A DNA stretch of 12,817 bases, taken from contig JANXLW010000169.1 in assembly GCA_025354965.1 (NCBI GenBank), positions 1 to 12,817 of the forward strand, written 5' to 3'. The position numbers and the translations under genes were made by a program. This DNA is from Betaproteobacteria bacterium. Its GTDB lineage: Bacteria; Pseudomonadota; Gammaproteobacteria; Burkholderiales; Burkholderiaceae_C. The notes below the pieces were generated by a model, which made no database searches, had not been told where the DNA came from, and saw only the letters and a list, made by a program, of their open reading frames with translations. This document shows, in pieces, positions 1 to 7,817 of this stretch; position 1 is the stretch's first letter; every line of letters starts with the position of its first letter.

Positions 1-596
1 TGACCGCTTTGGCTGGTGGACTTGCTGCTTGTGCGCCCATCATGATGGGCGGCGCCGTGATGAGTTCGCTGATGGTGACTGACCGCCGCACGTCCGGCAC
101 TCAGGTGGAGGACGAGGGTATCGAACTGAAGGCCGCCAGCCGCATTCGCGACAACCTGGGCGAACGGGTTCACGTCAACGTTACCAGTTACAACCGCCAG
201 GTGCTGTTAACCGGTGAGGTGCCTACTGGGCAAGACAAGCAACTGGCGGAGCAAGTGGTTTCCAAGGTCGAAAATGTGCGAGCCATTGTCAATGAGCTTG
301 GCATCCAGTCCAATACCACATTCAGTCAGCGCTCCTCAGATGCAATCATCACGGGCCGGGTCAAGGCCGCCATGGTGGATTCCAAAGACCTGTTTGCCAA
401 TTCCTTCAAGGTGGTAACTGAACGCGGCACTACGTTTTTGATGGGTCGGGTGACCCAGCGCGAGGCCAATCGGGCCACTGACATCGTCCGCGGCGTTGAC
501 AACGTCCAGAAGGTGGTTCGGGTACTGGAGATCATCAGCGAAGAAGAGTTGCAGGGCATGCTGCCCAAGCCCGCACCGGACGAAGTCAAGAAATAA
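1..596 (+). CDS. dolP: BON-domain outer-membrane lipoprotein, DolP/YraP-like (5' truncated)
   Basis: The reading frame is open from the window edge (first full codon at 3), so the true start lies upstream. The first visible residues end in a lipobox, L-A-A-C, with the Cys codon at 30-32. This is the end of a lipoprotein signal peptide, so the mature protein would be lipidated and probably sits at the outer membrane. Two consecutive BON domains follow: about 65 residues starting near 'GIELKAASRI', with the typical V-x-L-x-G-x-V strand, then a second one ending near 'VVRVLEII'. This two-BON lipoprotein layout and size match DolP (YraP), which in E. coli supports outer-membrane integrity. The assignment to DolP rather than another two-BON lipoprotein is inference. 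The gene converges on the DUF3141 gene, with 11 bases between the stops. Confidence 0.8.
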   Translation, partial: TALAGGLAACAPIMMGGAVMSSLMVTDRRTSGTQVEDEGIELKAASRIRDNLGERVHVNVTSYNRQVLLTGEVPTGQDKQLAEQVVSKVENVRAIVNELGIQSNTTFSQRSSDAIITGRVKAAMVDSKDLFANSFKVVTERGTTFLMGRVTQREANRATDIVRGVDNVQKVVRVLEIISEEELQGMLPKPAPDEVKK

Positions 597-607
597 CGCC
601 ACACGTG

Positions 608-2893
608 TCAGGTCCGGGTTTTGCGCCGGCCCAAAACGGTTTTTTGTCTTGCTTTAACGACTGGTGGCGCCTCCAGCGATTCGGTCAGCTTGCGCGCCAG
701 ACCAATAACCCGCTGCGGGTCGACGCCTAGCGTGTCGATCAGGAACTCAATGATTTCCGAGCGTGGGTTTGCCAGTGTCGGCTCAATCATCATGACGGCG
801 GCCGCAAGAGCAAGGGCGTTTTCGCGACTGGCGGTGTCGGGCAGCAGTTGTCCAATGGCGTTCAGCGCCTCGACCGGCACCACAGCGGTAAAGCGTGCCT
901 GCTCTTTGAGCAGCCGAACCCAGTCAATTTGACCCGTGCTGCGGCGTGTATTGGCGGGCAATTGTGCCAACAGGCGCGCCAAACGCAGGCTGCGCCGCTC
1001 AAATGCGCCGATGGAGACCATACCCGCCAATACAATTCTGCAGACGGCCTCGGCAAAACCACCTTCAGCGACGTGCGCCAAGGCAGATTCGCGAAATCCC
1101 TCCAGTTCGGCCAGTGCCCGGGCGTGGGCAACATCGGCGTCGGGTTCATCCGGTTTGAGCCAGGCGCCTATTCCATTGGGGCCGAATAACTGGCGTGTTG
1201 AAGCCACCGTGTGAGCATCGCGTAGGTCGCGAAACTGATTGAGACTATTGCTGATTTGGTCAGCCACCTTTTTTTCCAGCTGCCGCAATGGGTGCTCCGG
1301 CGCAATCTCGGATCGGTTGGCACGGACTTTTTTGGCCTGTTCGTGAATGATGGATGCCAGCGGAAAGTTGTCCGAAAACAATTGGCGTTGCAGACGCATC
1401 GGATTGAGCGTGCCCATGGCGTCGGCGACCTGGCGCGTTGCGAACAACTTGACCCACGGTCGCACCCACGTTTTGTAGATCGCTGCATTGAGCTCAGAGA
1501 CCTTGCTGATAGTGGAAAACATGGCTTCTTCTTCACGCCCCTCCGGGTTGATTTGGCGAATATCGTCCATCGTGCGGTGCTCATAATGCACCGTGTAATC
1601 GCCAGGCTCGAGTTGCTCCCAGCGCAGATGCTCCATACCGACCTTGGCTTCGAGCTTCATCTCATACAGACCAGGTGGCAGGCTCTCAATCACGTCCAGC
1701 GAAGTAACCAGTTGGTCATGTTCCTTGCGCGCCACATCGCCGCCGACAAAAATGCCCAAGTGCCCGACCGTCTCATGCAGCACATAGATGATGGTGCGCC
1801 CGGCCGTCGCAATGGCACGCTCATCGCCCCAAACGTCAATGATCCAATCGAGCGCCTGCGGTGGTGGTGTGATGTTGTCGCCCCAGGAGGCGAAGACGAT
1901 GATGGGCGCCGTAATGTTGTGCAGGTCAATGGCTTGGTCGCCTGCCATCATGGTGCCGCGTGCCAGCCGATTGCCGACAAACAGGTTTTCAACAATGGAT
2001 TCAATCTCGCTGCCGGTCATGCGGATATAGCCGCCCCACCAGCGCTCAAATTCCAGAAAGCGCTGCGACTCGGTGTCAACCGCTGACCACAGGTTGTAAT
2101 ACTTGTCCCACCAGGTGTTGGCCGGGTTCAGCTTCTCGAAGTTTTCGACCAAATGGACGCCATCAAAGCGGTCTGCTCCCAGATCGCCGCTCAGTGACGC
2201 AAGCCAGGAACCACCCAGCGATGCACCGGAGTAGCGCATCGGATTGAGCTTGGAGCTACCGGCCCAGTACGACACGGGTGCGCCCACGACCATCAGCGGC
2301 CCGAACAGTTCCGGCCGCAAGGCATCGACTGTCATCATGGCCCAGCCGGCCTGGCAGTTGCCGATGACCACCGGCTTGGCCTTGCTCTGCGGATGGCGCG
2401 CAATGACTTCCTCAAGGAAGCGCGCTTCCGCCTGCATCACGGTGAGCAGGGTTTGTCCGTCGGCCGGTTCCGGACTGAAAGTGACAAAGTAAACGGCGTG
2501 CCCCGCGCGCATCGCCATGCCGATTTCGGAATCAAACTTGAAGCCACCAATGCCGGGACCATGCCCGGCGCGCGGATCGACCACCAGCACGGGGCGTGCC
2601 TGCAAGTTCACCGGCATGCCCTTGGGCGCGATCAAACGCAACAGGTCGTAATTGCACGGTTGCGGCAGGTCACGGCCATCGACCAGCACTTCGTACTCAA
2701 ATTTAAGCAACGGTGGCGTGCCCTGATCAAGATGCAACAGGTAGTTGTTGCCACGATCGAGCAGGGTGTCCAGGAATAAAACAGTGCGCTGCATCGCATC
2801 GGTCAGATAGGCGCTGACATCGTCTGTTGCAGATGTTGACGGCGTTGACAAGGAAGGTTCCGTCTTTTGCTTTGCGATACGACGGATTGCCAT
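608..2893 (-). CDS. DUF3141 alpha/beta-hydrolase protein, PHA-synthase-like
   Basis: A 761-residue protein of the DUF3141 family (often annotated as a poly(3-hydroxyalkanoate) synthetase-like protein). Residues about 70-390 form an alpha/beta-hydrolase domain. The nucleophile elbow G-N-C-Q-A-G holds Cys180, the acid is probably Asp339 in ASWGDNITPP, and the base is probably His378 in VGHLG. This Cys-Asp-His set resembles that of PHA synthases, but the protein is longer than PhaC and lacks an obvious PhaC N-terminal domain. Residues about 600-735 are helical and look TerB-like (AAAVMMIEPTLANPRSEI), and the tail is basic (GRRKTRT). I chose the ATG at 2893 because AAGGAG stands 7 bases upstream, although the frame stays open further upstream. 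It is monocistronic and divergent from the HDOD gene. Substrate and role are not known to me, and polymer synthesis is not shown by sequence alone. Confidence 0.85.
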   Translation of the reverse strand: MAIRRIAKQKTEPSLSTPSTSATDDVSAYLTDAMQRTVLFLDTLLDRGNNYLLHLDQGTPPLLKFEYEVLVDGRDLPQPCNYDLLRLIAPKGMPVNLQARPVLVVDPRAGHGPGIGGFKFDSEIGMAMRAGHAVYFVTFSPEPADGQTLLTVMQAEARFLEEVIARHPQSKAKPVVIGNCQAGWAMMTVDALRPELFGPLMVVGAPVSYWAGSSKLNPMRYSGASLGGSWLASLSGDLGADRFDGVHLVENFEKLNPANTWWDKYYNLWSAVDTESQRFLEFERWWGGYIRMTGSEIESIVENLFVGNRLARGTMMAGDQAIDLHNITAPIIVFASWGDNITPPPQALDWIIDVWGDERAIATAGRTIIYVLHETVGHLGIFVGGDVARKEHDQLVTSLDVIESLPPGLYEMKLEAKVGMEHLRWEQLEPGDYTVHYEHRTMDDIRQINPEGREEEAMFSTISKVSELNAAIYKTWVRPWVKLFATRQVADAMGTLNPMRLQRQLFSDNFPLASIIHEQAKKVRANRSEIAPEHPLRQLEKKVADQISNSLNQFRDLRDAHTVASTRQLFGPNGIGAWLKPDEPDADVAHARALAELEGFRESALAHVAEGGFAEAVCRIVLAGMVSIGAFERRSLRLARLLAQLPANTRRSTGQIDWVRLLKEQARFTAVVPVEALNAIGQLLPDTASRENALALAAAVMMIEPTLANPRSEIIEFLIDTLGVDPQRVIGLARKLTESLEAPPVVKARQKTVLGRRKTRT
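614..645 (+). terminator. Possible intrinsic terminator of the BON lipoprotein gene
   Basis: A 6-bp stem (GTTTTG at 618-623, CAAAAC at 632-637) with an 8-base loop is followed by GG and six T's at 640-645. It lies about 20 bases after the lipoprotein stop and inside the 3' end of the convergent DUF3141 gene. The stem is A/T-rich and therefore weak, so this is a tentative call. Confidence 0.3.
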
Positions 2894-2927
2894 GATTTCA
2901 CTCCTTGAGTTAAAACATCTGGCCAAC

Positions 2928-2936
2928 GTTATAGCA
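2928..2936 (-). promoter_or_regulatory. Candidate extended -10 promoter of the DUF3141 gene
   Basis: On the minus strand TGC-TATAAC forms an extended -10 element (TATAAC at 2933-2928). It lies about 35 bases before the chosen start codon. No good -35 is visible at the right distance, which is tolerated in extended -10 promoters. Confidence 0.4.
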
Positions 2937-3002
2937 AGGACGACTGAACCTTAACAGTGCGTTGCGTCAATGAAATGACAACTATTTCGCGTGCCGCAAC
3001 CA

Positions 3003-3030
3003 TTGCAAGCAAGGTGGACACTGCCATAAT
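3003..3030 (+). promoter_or_regulatory. Candidate sigma70 promoter of the HDOD gene
   Basis: TTGCAA (3003-3008) and CATAAT (3025-3030) are separated by 16 bases, giving four and five matches of six to the consensus. Transcription would start near 3037, leaving a leader of about 40 bases before the ATG at 3078. Confidence 0.45.
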
Positions 3031-3077
3031 GAACCACCACTTACGTGCCTGTCGGGGACAACAAAGGGGATCTTTTC

Positions 3078-3938
3078 ATGGAACTCAAGACCCTGCTGGA
3101 TCAACCCGGCAAACTGCCCACCATTCCCAAGGTTGCGCAGAAATTAATCGAAAGCTTCAGCTCAGAGGATGTTTCCGCCAGTGAGATTGCAAGCCAACTG
3201 GCTACCGATCCGGCACTCAGTGCCAAGTTGCTGCGGCTTGCCAATTCGGCTTATTTTCATGTATCGCGAAGCATTGGCACGGTCGATGATGCGCTGCGCA
3301 TGCTCGGCTTTGTGATGGTGCGCAACCTGGTGCTGGGCAATGGCATGGTGGCGGCGTTTCGCAAGACACCAGGCATCGACCTGCAGCAGTTTTGGCGCTA
3401 TAACCTGTACACGGCCTGTGCCTCGCGCTGGCTCGCCGGCACGGCCGATGTCAACGGAGATATGGTTTTCACACTGGGCCTGATGCACGGTATCGGTCAA
3501 TTGCAAATGCACGTCGTCATGCCAGCAGCCATGGTGCCTCTGGACAAACAATTGAACGTGCTAGACAGCCGGCGTGCCGATCTTGAACAAAGGACATTTG
3601 GATTCCATTACGGCGATGTTTCTGCCGAACTGGCAAAGATCTGGAAGTTCCCGCAAACCCTGATTGTGGCGCTGCGCGACATACCGCAGCCGCTGGCAGC
3701 CAAGGAATTTTGCGCGCCTGCTGCCTGGGTGCATTTGGGTGCCTGGCGCGCCCGCACCGAAGTTCTGGCCATGAGCCACGAAGCAGTGGCAGCCAGCTAT
3801 CCATCTGAAGTTGGTAAGCGCTTGGGCATCGAGCCCGGCTGGGTGCCTGCTCTGGCTGGGCAATCTTCAGGGGTTCTGACGGTAGCCATGCCGCCGCTCA
3901 AAGACTTGACCGAGGGCTTGGACGAGATGATCGGTTGA
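3078..3938 (+). CDS. HDOD-domain signalling protein
   Basis: A 286-residue protein made almost wholly of one HDOD domain (about residues 8-215). It begins with the family signature LPTIPKVAQKL and continues through the ATDPALSAKLLRLANSAYF core and the SIGTVDDALRMLG segment. The HD-type site reads G-L-M-H137-G138-I-G, so the metal-binding Asp of HD-GYP phosphodiesterases is absent. This is usual for HDOD proteins, which act by protein contacts in signalling rather than by hydrolysis. No receiver, GGDEF or EAL domain is attached. The ATG at 3078 is preferred because AAAGGGGA lies 7 bases upstream, and the longer GTG-initiated frame from 3045 has no such support. The gene is divergent from the DUF3141 gene, and its partner pathway cannot be read from the sequence. 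Confidence 0.88.
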   Translation: MELKTLLDQPGKLPTIPKVAQKLIESFSSEDVSASEIASQLATDPALSAKLLRLANSAYFHVSRSIGTVDDALRMLGFVMVRNLVLGNGMVAAFRKTPGIDLQQFWRYNLYTACASRWLAGTADVNGDMVFTLGLMHGIGQLQMHVVMPAAMVPLDKQLNVLDSRRADLEQRTFGFHYGDVSAELAKIWKFPQTLIVALRDIPQPLAAKEFCAPAAWVHLGAWRARTEVLAMSHEAVAASYPSEVGKRLGIEPGWVPALAGQSSGVLTVAMPPLKDLTEGLDEMIG

Positions 3939-3999
3939 CGCCGTTAGTGACCAGGCCGCGTTGTCCTGCGCCGCTCGCCTGCAGCGCTGTCAATCAACA

Positions 4000-4926
4000 T
4001 CAGCGCAGTCGCCTGATCAGACTGGAGGTGTCCCAGCGCCGTCCGCCCATGTGTTGCACGTCGGCGTAGAACTGGTCCACCAGAGCGGTTACCGGCAGGC
4101 GCGCGCCATTGCGTTTGGCCTCGTCCAGCACCAGCCCCAGATCTTTGCGCATCCAGTCCACGGCAAAACCAAAATCAAACTTGTCCGCCACCATGGTCTT
4201 GCCGCGGTTGTCGAGTTGCCAGCTTTGCGCGGCGCCTTTGCCTATAACGTCAAGCACCTGCACCATGTCGAGCCCGGCCTGCTGGCCAAAGGCAATGGCT
4301 TCGCTCAGGCCCTGCACCAGACCGGCGATGCAGATCTGGTTCACCATCTTGGCCAGTTGACCGGCACCGCTTTCACCCAAATGCGTCACTGCTTTCGAAA
4401 ACGCCATGGCCACTGGCTGTGCGATGTCGAAAGCTGGTTTGTCACCGCCGCACATCACGGTCAACAAACCGTTTTGCGCGCCGGCCTGGCCACCCGACAC
4501 CGGGGCATCGACAAATTGCAGGCCAAGTTTTTGGGCAGCGCTGTACAGCTCGCGTGCCACGCAGGCCGACGCCGTGGTGTGATCGATAAACACCGCGCCA
4601 GGCTTCATGCCGGCAAATGCGCCATCGGGCCCGAGGGTAACGCTGCGCAAGTCATCATCATTGCCGACACAGCAAAAAACAATGTCGGCCTGCTGCGCCG
4701 AGAGTCGCGGTGATGAGGCGTGTCGGGGGGTATTTGTTTGCCCGTCAGCCGGGGCAAACTCGTCACACCACGCTACGGACTTAGTGGCAGTTCGGTTGTA
4801 TACGGTAACCTGATGTCCGGCGCGTGCCAGGTGTCCTGCCATTGGGTAGCCCATCACACCCAGGCCTAAAAAGGCAATCTGAGCTGACGTCGTGGCTTCG
4901 TAAGTTTTGGTGTTGATGGAGTTCAT
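4000..4926 (-). CDS. Beta-hydroxyacid dehydrogenase (3-hydroxyisobutyrate dehydrogenase / tartronate semialdehyde reductase family)
   Basis: A 308-residue NAD(P)-dependent oxidoreductase. The N-terminal Rossmann fold starts with IAFLGLGVMGYPMAGHL (glycine motif at residues 21-26). The substrate-binding signature DAPVSGG lies at 140-146, and the catalytic Lys is Lys193 in GAGQLAKMVNQ. The C-terminal helical domain follows, with KDLGLVLDEA near 261-270. Family members oxidise 3-hydroxyisobutyrate or reduce 2-hydroxy-3-oxopropionate or succinate semialdehyde. The sequence does not let me choose among these. Residues about 56-77 (rich in polar residues and Pro) look like a short insertion before the ADIVFCCVGND strand. 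The start ATG overlaps the pilU stop as ATGA, so translation is probably coupled to pilU and the gene is last in the pilT operon. Confidence 0.9.
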   Translation of the reverse strand: MNSINTKTYEATTSAQIAFLGLGVMGYPMAGHLARAGHQVTVYNRTATKSVAWCDEFAPADGQTNTPRHASSPRLSAQQADIVFCCVGNDDDLRSVTLGPDGAFAGMKPGAVFIDHTTASACVARELYSAAQKLGLQFVDAPVSGGQAGAQNGLLTVMCGGDKPAFDIAQPVAMAFSKAVTHLGESGAGQLAKMVNQICIAGLVQGLSEAIAFGQQAGLDMVQVLDVIGKGAAQSWQLDNRGKTMVADKFDFGFAVDWMRKDLGLVLDEAKRNGARLPVTALVDQFYADVQHMGGRRWDTSSLIRRLR

Positions 4927-6059
4927 ACGATGGCAAAGTTTTCGGTTCCAGCAGCCAGATCCGTGGAGCGACCGCGCTGACTGTTTAGTTTAATCTGCAG
5001 ACGTAAATCGTTAAGCGAATCCGCGTTGCGCAGAGCGTCCTCGTAGGTAATCAGGTCAGCCTCGTAAGCGTCGAACAGCGCCTGATCAAAAGTCTGCATA
5101 CCCAGGTTACGGCTTTTCTTCATGATCTCCTTGATTTCCGAGACCTCGCCCTTGAAGATCATGTCGGAAATCAAGGGTGAGTTGAGCAAAACCTCCACCA
5201 CCGCCACGCGACCCTTGCCGTCCTGTCTGGCAATCAGGCGTTGCGACACCAAAGCCCTGATGTTGAGCGACAAGTCCATCAGAAGTTGTGGGCGCCTTTC
5301 CTCGGGAAAGAAGTTGATGATGCGGTCCAGCGCCTGGTTGGCGTTGTTGGCGTGCAAAGTTGCCAGGCACAGGTGCCCGGTTTCGGAGAAAGCCACCGCG
5401 TGTTCCATGGTTTCGCGATCGCGAATTTCACCCATCAAAATCACATCGGGTGCCTGGCGCACGGTGTTTTTCAGAGCGGCCCCCCAGCTCTCGGTATCGA
5501 CGCCCACCTCACGCTGCGTGACCACACAGTTTTTATGCGGGTGCACAAACTCGATCGGGTCTTCAACGGTAATAATGTGTCCAAAAGAATTTTCGTTGCG
5601 CCAATCCACCATGGCCGCGAGCGTGGTCGATTTACCAGACCCGGTGGCGCCCACCAGAATACACAAACCGCGCGCGGTCATCGCCACTTCTTTAAGTACC
5701 TGCGGCATACCCAGACCATCAATAGTGGGCACGGTCAATGGAATAACCCGCAACACCATGCCCACATTGCCTTGCTGGATAAAGGCGTTAACGCGAAAAC
5801 GCCCGATGCCCATCGGGGCAATCGCAAAGTTGCACTCTTTGGTGCGCTCAAACTCGGCCACCTGCTTGTCGTTCATGACCGAGCGTGCCAGCGACATGGT
5901 GTGTATCGCGTTGAGCGGTTGGGGCGAGACCTTGGTAATTTTCCCGTCCACTTTGATGGCCGGCGGAAAATCGGCCGTAATGAACAGGTCGCTGCCTTCA
6001 CGACTGATCATCAGTTTTAGCAGGTCGTTGACGAATTTGGTAGCTTGATCTCGTTCCAT
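4923..6059 (-). CDS. pilU: Type IV pilus retraction ATPase PilU
   Basis: A 378-residue PilT/PilU-family hexameric ATPase of the cytoplasmic pilus motor, which assists PilT in retraction during twitching. The N-terminal PAS-like region begins MERDQATKFVNDLL, with SREGSDLFITADFPP typical of PilU. Walker A is GATGSGKS (137-144, Lys143), the Asp box is ITVEDPIE (163-170), Walker B is VILMGEIRD (206-214) and the His box is ETGHLCLATLHAN (226-238). PilU rather than PilT is indicated by the N-terminus, the longer C-terminus (FDAYEADLITYEDALRNADS) and the absence of the PilT AIRNLIRE motif, where this protein has LISDMIFKGE. It lies 21 bases after the cNMP-binding gene, with GGGAG 11 bases before the ATG as a modest ribosome site, and overlaps the next gene by 4 bases. 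Confidence 0.96.
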   Translation of the reverse strand: MERDQATKFVNDLLKLMISREGSDLFITADFPPAIKVDGKITKVSPQPLNAIHTMSLARSVMNDKQVAEFERTKECNFAIAPMGIGRFRVNAFIQQGNVGMVLRVIPLTVPTIDGLGMPQVLKEVAMTARGLCILVGATGSGKSTTLAAMVDWRNENSFGHIITVEDPIEFVHPHKNCVVTQREVGVDTESWGAALKNTVRQAPDVILMGEIRDRETMEHAVAFSETGHLCLATLHANNANQALDRIINFFPEERRPQLLMDLSLNIRALVSQRLIARQDGKGRVAVVEVLLNSPLISDMIFKGEVSEIKEIMKKSRNLGMQTFDQALFDAYEADLITYEDALRNADSLNDLRLQIKLNSQRGRSTDLAAGTENFAIV

Positions 6060-6080
6060 GGCGTGTGGCGCTCCCGGGGA

Positions 6081-6710
6081 TTATTTGTTGTCACGCAGCC
6101 GCGCGCTGACAGCCCGCAGTCGAAGCGACAGTTTGCGGGCCAGCAGGGCGACCAGATTGGCGGCCAGTGCCGGCGCTGTGGCCACCATCTCGTCCATCGC
6201 CTCGGCGCTGAGGATAGCGATTTCGCAAGTATTCAACGTGGTGCAGACCGAAAACCTTATTCCGCTGTCAAGCAAGGACATTTCACCCAGAATCTCGCCC
6301 GGGGTCGCCTCCGATAAATGCAGGCGTTCACCCCACGGTTGCAGGCGATCAATTGCCACGCTGCCACTCAGCAGCACCAGCATGAAGTTTCCGTACTCAT
6401 CCTGACGAATCAGGTCGCGGTTGGCGCCGACTGTGGCAAAAGAAAAAAAGACTTCCATGCGTGCGATGGCTTCCTTGTTGAGTGGGCGCATGAACTGGTC
6501 TTTTGACCACGCCGCCTGCAGCAACTTTGTGCCGCGTTCGGCGCTCATTCTGGTAGCCCCGACCTCGGCAGCGCGAGCCTCCCACGGCACCATCAGGTTG
6601 GGGTCGAGTCCCAAGCCGGTAAACGCCGTGGTGAACAGCATGGAATCCTGTCTCTCTTTGTCTGATTCTGGCTTCATCTTCTTGCGCAGAAGTCCGAGGA
6701 TTCCTTTCAT
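6081..6710 (-). CDS. Cyclic-nucleotide-binding-domain protein within the pil operon
   Basis: A 209-residue protein with a single CRP-type cyclic-nucleotide-binding domain in its C-terminal half (about residues 85-195). No helix-turn-helix follows, so it is not a CRP-like transcription factor. The phosphate-binding cassette reads PGEILGEMSLLDSGIRFS. Gly142, Glu143 and Arg152 are kept, but Phe153 replaces the usual small residue after the Arg, so ligand choice or affinity may be altered. The first 80 residues have a basic start (MKGILGLLRKKMK) and no domain I recognise. Start choice is firm: AAAAGGAG lies 6 bases before the ATG. Placement 26 bases after pilT and 21 before pilU implies co-transcription and a role with the retraction motors. 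Which nucleotide, if any, it binds is not shown. Confidence 0.88.
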   Translation of the reverse strand: MKGILGLLRKKMKPESDKERQDSMLFTTAFTGLGLDPNLMVPWEARAAEVGATRMSAERGTKLLQAAWSKDQFMRPLNKEAIARMEVFFSFATVGANRDLIRQDEYGNFMLVLLSGSVAIDRLQPWGERLHLSEATPGEILGEMSLLDSGIRFSVCTTLNTCEIAILSAEAMDEMVATAPALAANLVALLARKLSLRLRAVSARLRDNK

Positions 6711-6736
6711 TGCATGCTCCTTTTGGCCGGCTGGGG

Positions 6737-7780
6737 TCAGCCCGGGAAGTTCTCTGGAATCTTGGCCTTGGAACGCGCTTCAGCCGAGCTGATGACGTTG
6801 CGTCTGACCAGATCTACCAGATTCTGATCCAGCGTTTGCATACCCACGCTGTTGCCAGTCTGAATCGATGAATACATCTGTGCCACCTTGGACTCGCGGA
6901 TCAGATTGCGGATAGCGCTGGTGCCCAGCATGATTTCGTGCGCTGCAATGCGGCCCTGGCCATCTTTGAGTTTGCACAGGGTCTGAGAGATCACAGCCTG
7001 CAAAGATTCGGACAACATGGAGCGGATCATTTCTTTTTCTTCGCCCGGAAACACGTCAATGATACGGTCGATGGTTTTGGCCGCGCTGGAAGTGTGCAGA
7101 GTGCCGAATACCAGGTGGCCGGTTTCAGCCGCGGTCATCGCCAGACGGATGGTCTCCAGGTCGCGCATTTCGCCCACCAGAATGGCGTCCGGGTCTTCCC
7201 GCAAGGCCGAACGCAGGGCCGCCGAAAAGCTCAGCGTGTGGGGGCCAACCTCGCGCTGATTGATCAGGCACTTTTTCGATTCATGCACAAACTCGATCGG
7301 GTCTTCCACCGTTATGATGTGGCCAAACTCGGTTTCGTTGAGATAGTTGACCATCGCCGCCAGCGTGGTGGATTTGCCGGAACCGGTCGGGCCGGTAACC
7401 AGCACCATGCCGCGCGGCTTCAGCGCCAGATCCGAAAAAATCTTGGGCGCATGCAGTTGTTCAAGCGTCAAAATCTTGCTGGGAATGGTCCGAAACACCG
7501 CCCCGGCACCGCGTTGCTGGTTAAAGGCGTTGACACGAAAGCGTGCCAGACCTTCGATCTCGAACGAGAAGTCGATCTCCAGGAACTCCTCAAAGTTTTT
7601 GCGTTGGGTGTCGTTCATGATGTCGTACACCATGGCATGCACTTGCTTGTGATCCAGCGGCTCCACATTGATGCGCCGCACATCGCCGTGCACCCGGATC
7701 ATCGGCGGCAGTCCGGCTGACAGATGCAAATCAGAGGCGTTGTTTTTGACGCTAAAGGCCAGCAGTTGGGTAATGTCCAC
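6737..7780 (-). CDS. pilT: Type IV pilus retraction ATPase PilT
   Basis: A 347-residue retraction motor ATPase, the normal PilT length. The N-terminus DITQLLAFSVKNNASDLHLS, followed by AGLPPMIR, is the classic PilT opening. Walker A is GPTGSGKS (130-137, Lys136), the Asp box is IITVEDPIE (155-163), Walker B is ILVGEMRD (200-207) and the His box is ETGHLVFGTLHT (219-230). The PilT-specific AIRNLIRE motif is present near the C-terminus. I chose the GTG at 7780: it starts the protein at the conserved second residue and has GAGG 5 bases upstream. An in-frame GTG at 7825 would add 15 unconserved residues and overlap the divergent yggS start. It is first in the operon pilT, cNMP-binding gene, pilU, dehydrogenase. 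Confidence 0.96.
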   Translation of the reverse strand: MDITQLLAFSVKNNASDLHLSAGLPPMIRVHGDVRRINVEPLDHKQVHAMVYDIMNDTQRKNFEEFLEIDFSFEIEGLARFRVNAFNQQRGAGAVFRTIPSKILTLEQLHAPKIFSDLALKPRGMVLVTGPTGSGKSTTLAAMVNYLNETEFGHIITVEDPIEFVHESKKCLINQREVGPHTLSFSAALRSALREDPDAILVGEMRDLETIRLAMTAAETGHLVFGTLHTSSAAKTIDRIIDVFPGEEKEMIRSMLSESLQAVISQTLCKLKDGQGRIAAHEIMLGTSAIRNLIRESKVAQMYSSIQTGNSVGMQTLDQNLVDLVRRNVISSAEARSKAKIPENFPG

Positions 7781-7817
7781 GAAGTCCTCTTGTCGTTTGT
7801 TACGCTTGGGGCCAATT

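Noticed and set aside
1256..2086. Long plus-strand open frame (276 codons) antisense to the DUF3141 gene
   Set aside because: It is a codon-bias shadow: no family motifs, high His/Arg/Gln content, and it lies wholly inside a well-supported gene.
3939..3999. Possible shared terminator between the convergent HDOD and dehydrogenase genes
   Set aside because: GC-rich short dyads exist but none is followed by a T tract on either strand.
3961..4713. Plus-strand open frame of 250 codons opposite the hydroxyacid dehydrogenase
   Set aside because: Shadow frame, with composition typical of antisense GC-rich coding DNA and no ribosome site or domain.
5122..6048. Plus-strand open frame of 308 codons opposite pilU, and a similar one of 260 codons at 6938-7720 opposite pilT
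   Set aside because: Both translate to low-complexity, motif-free proteins and sit fully inside conserved motor ATPase genes with every catalytic motif in place.
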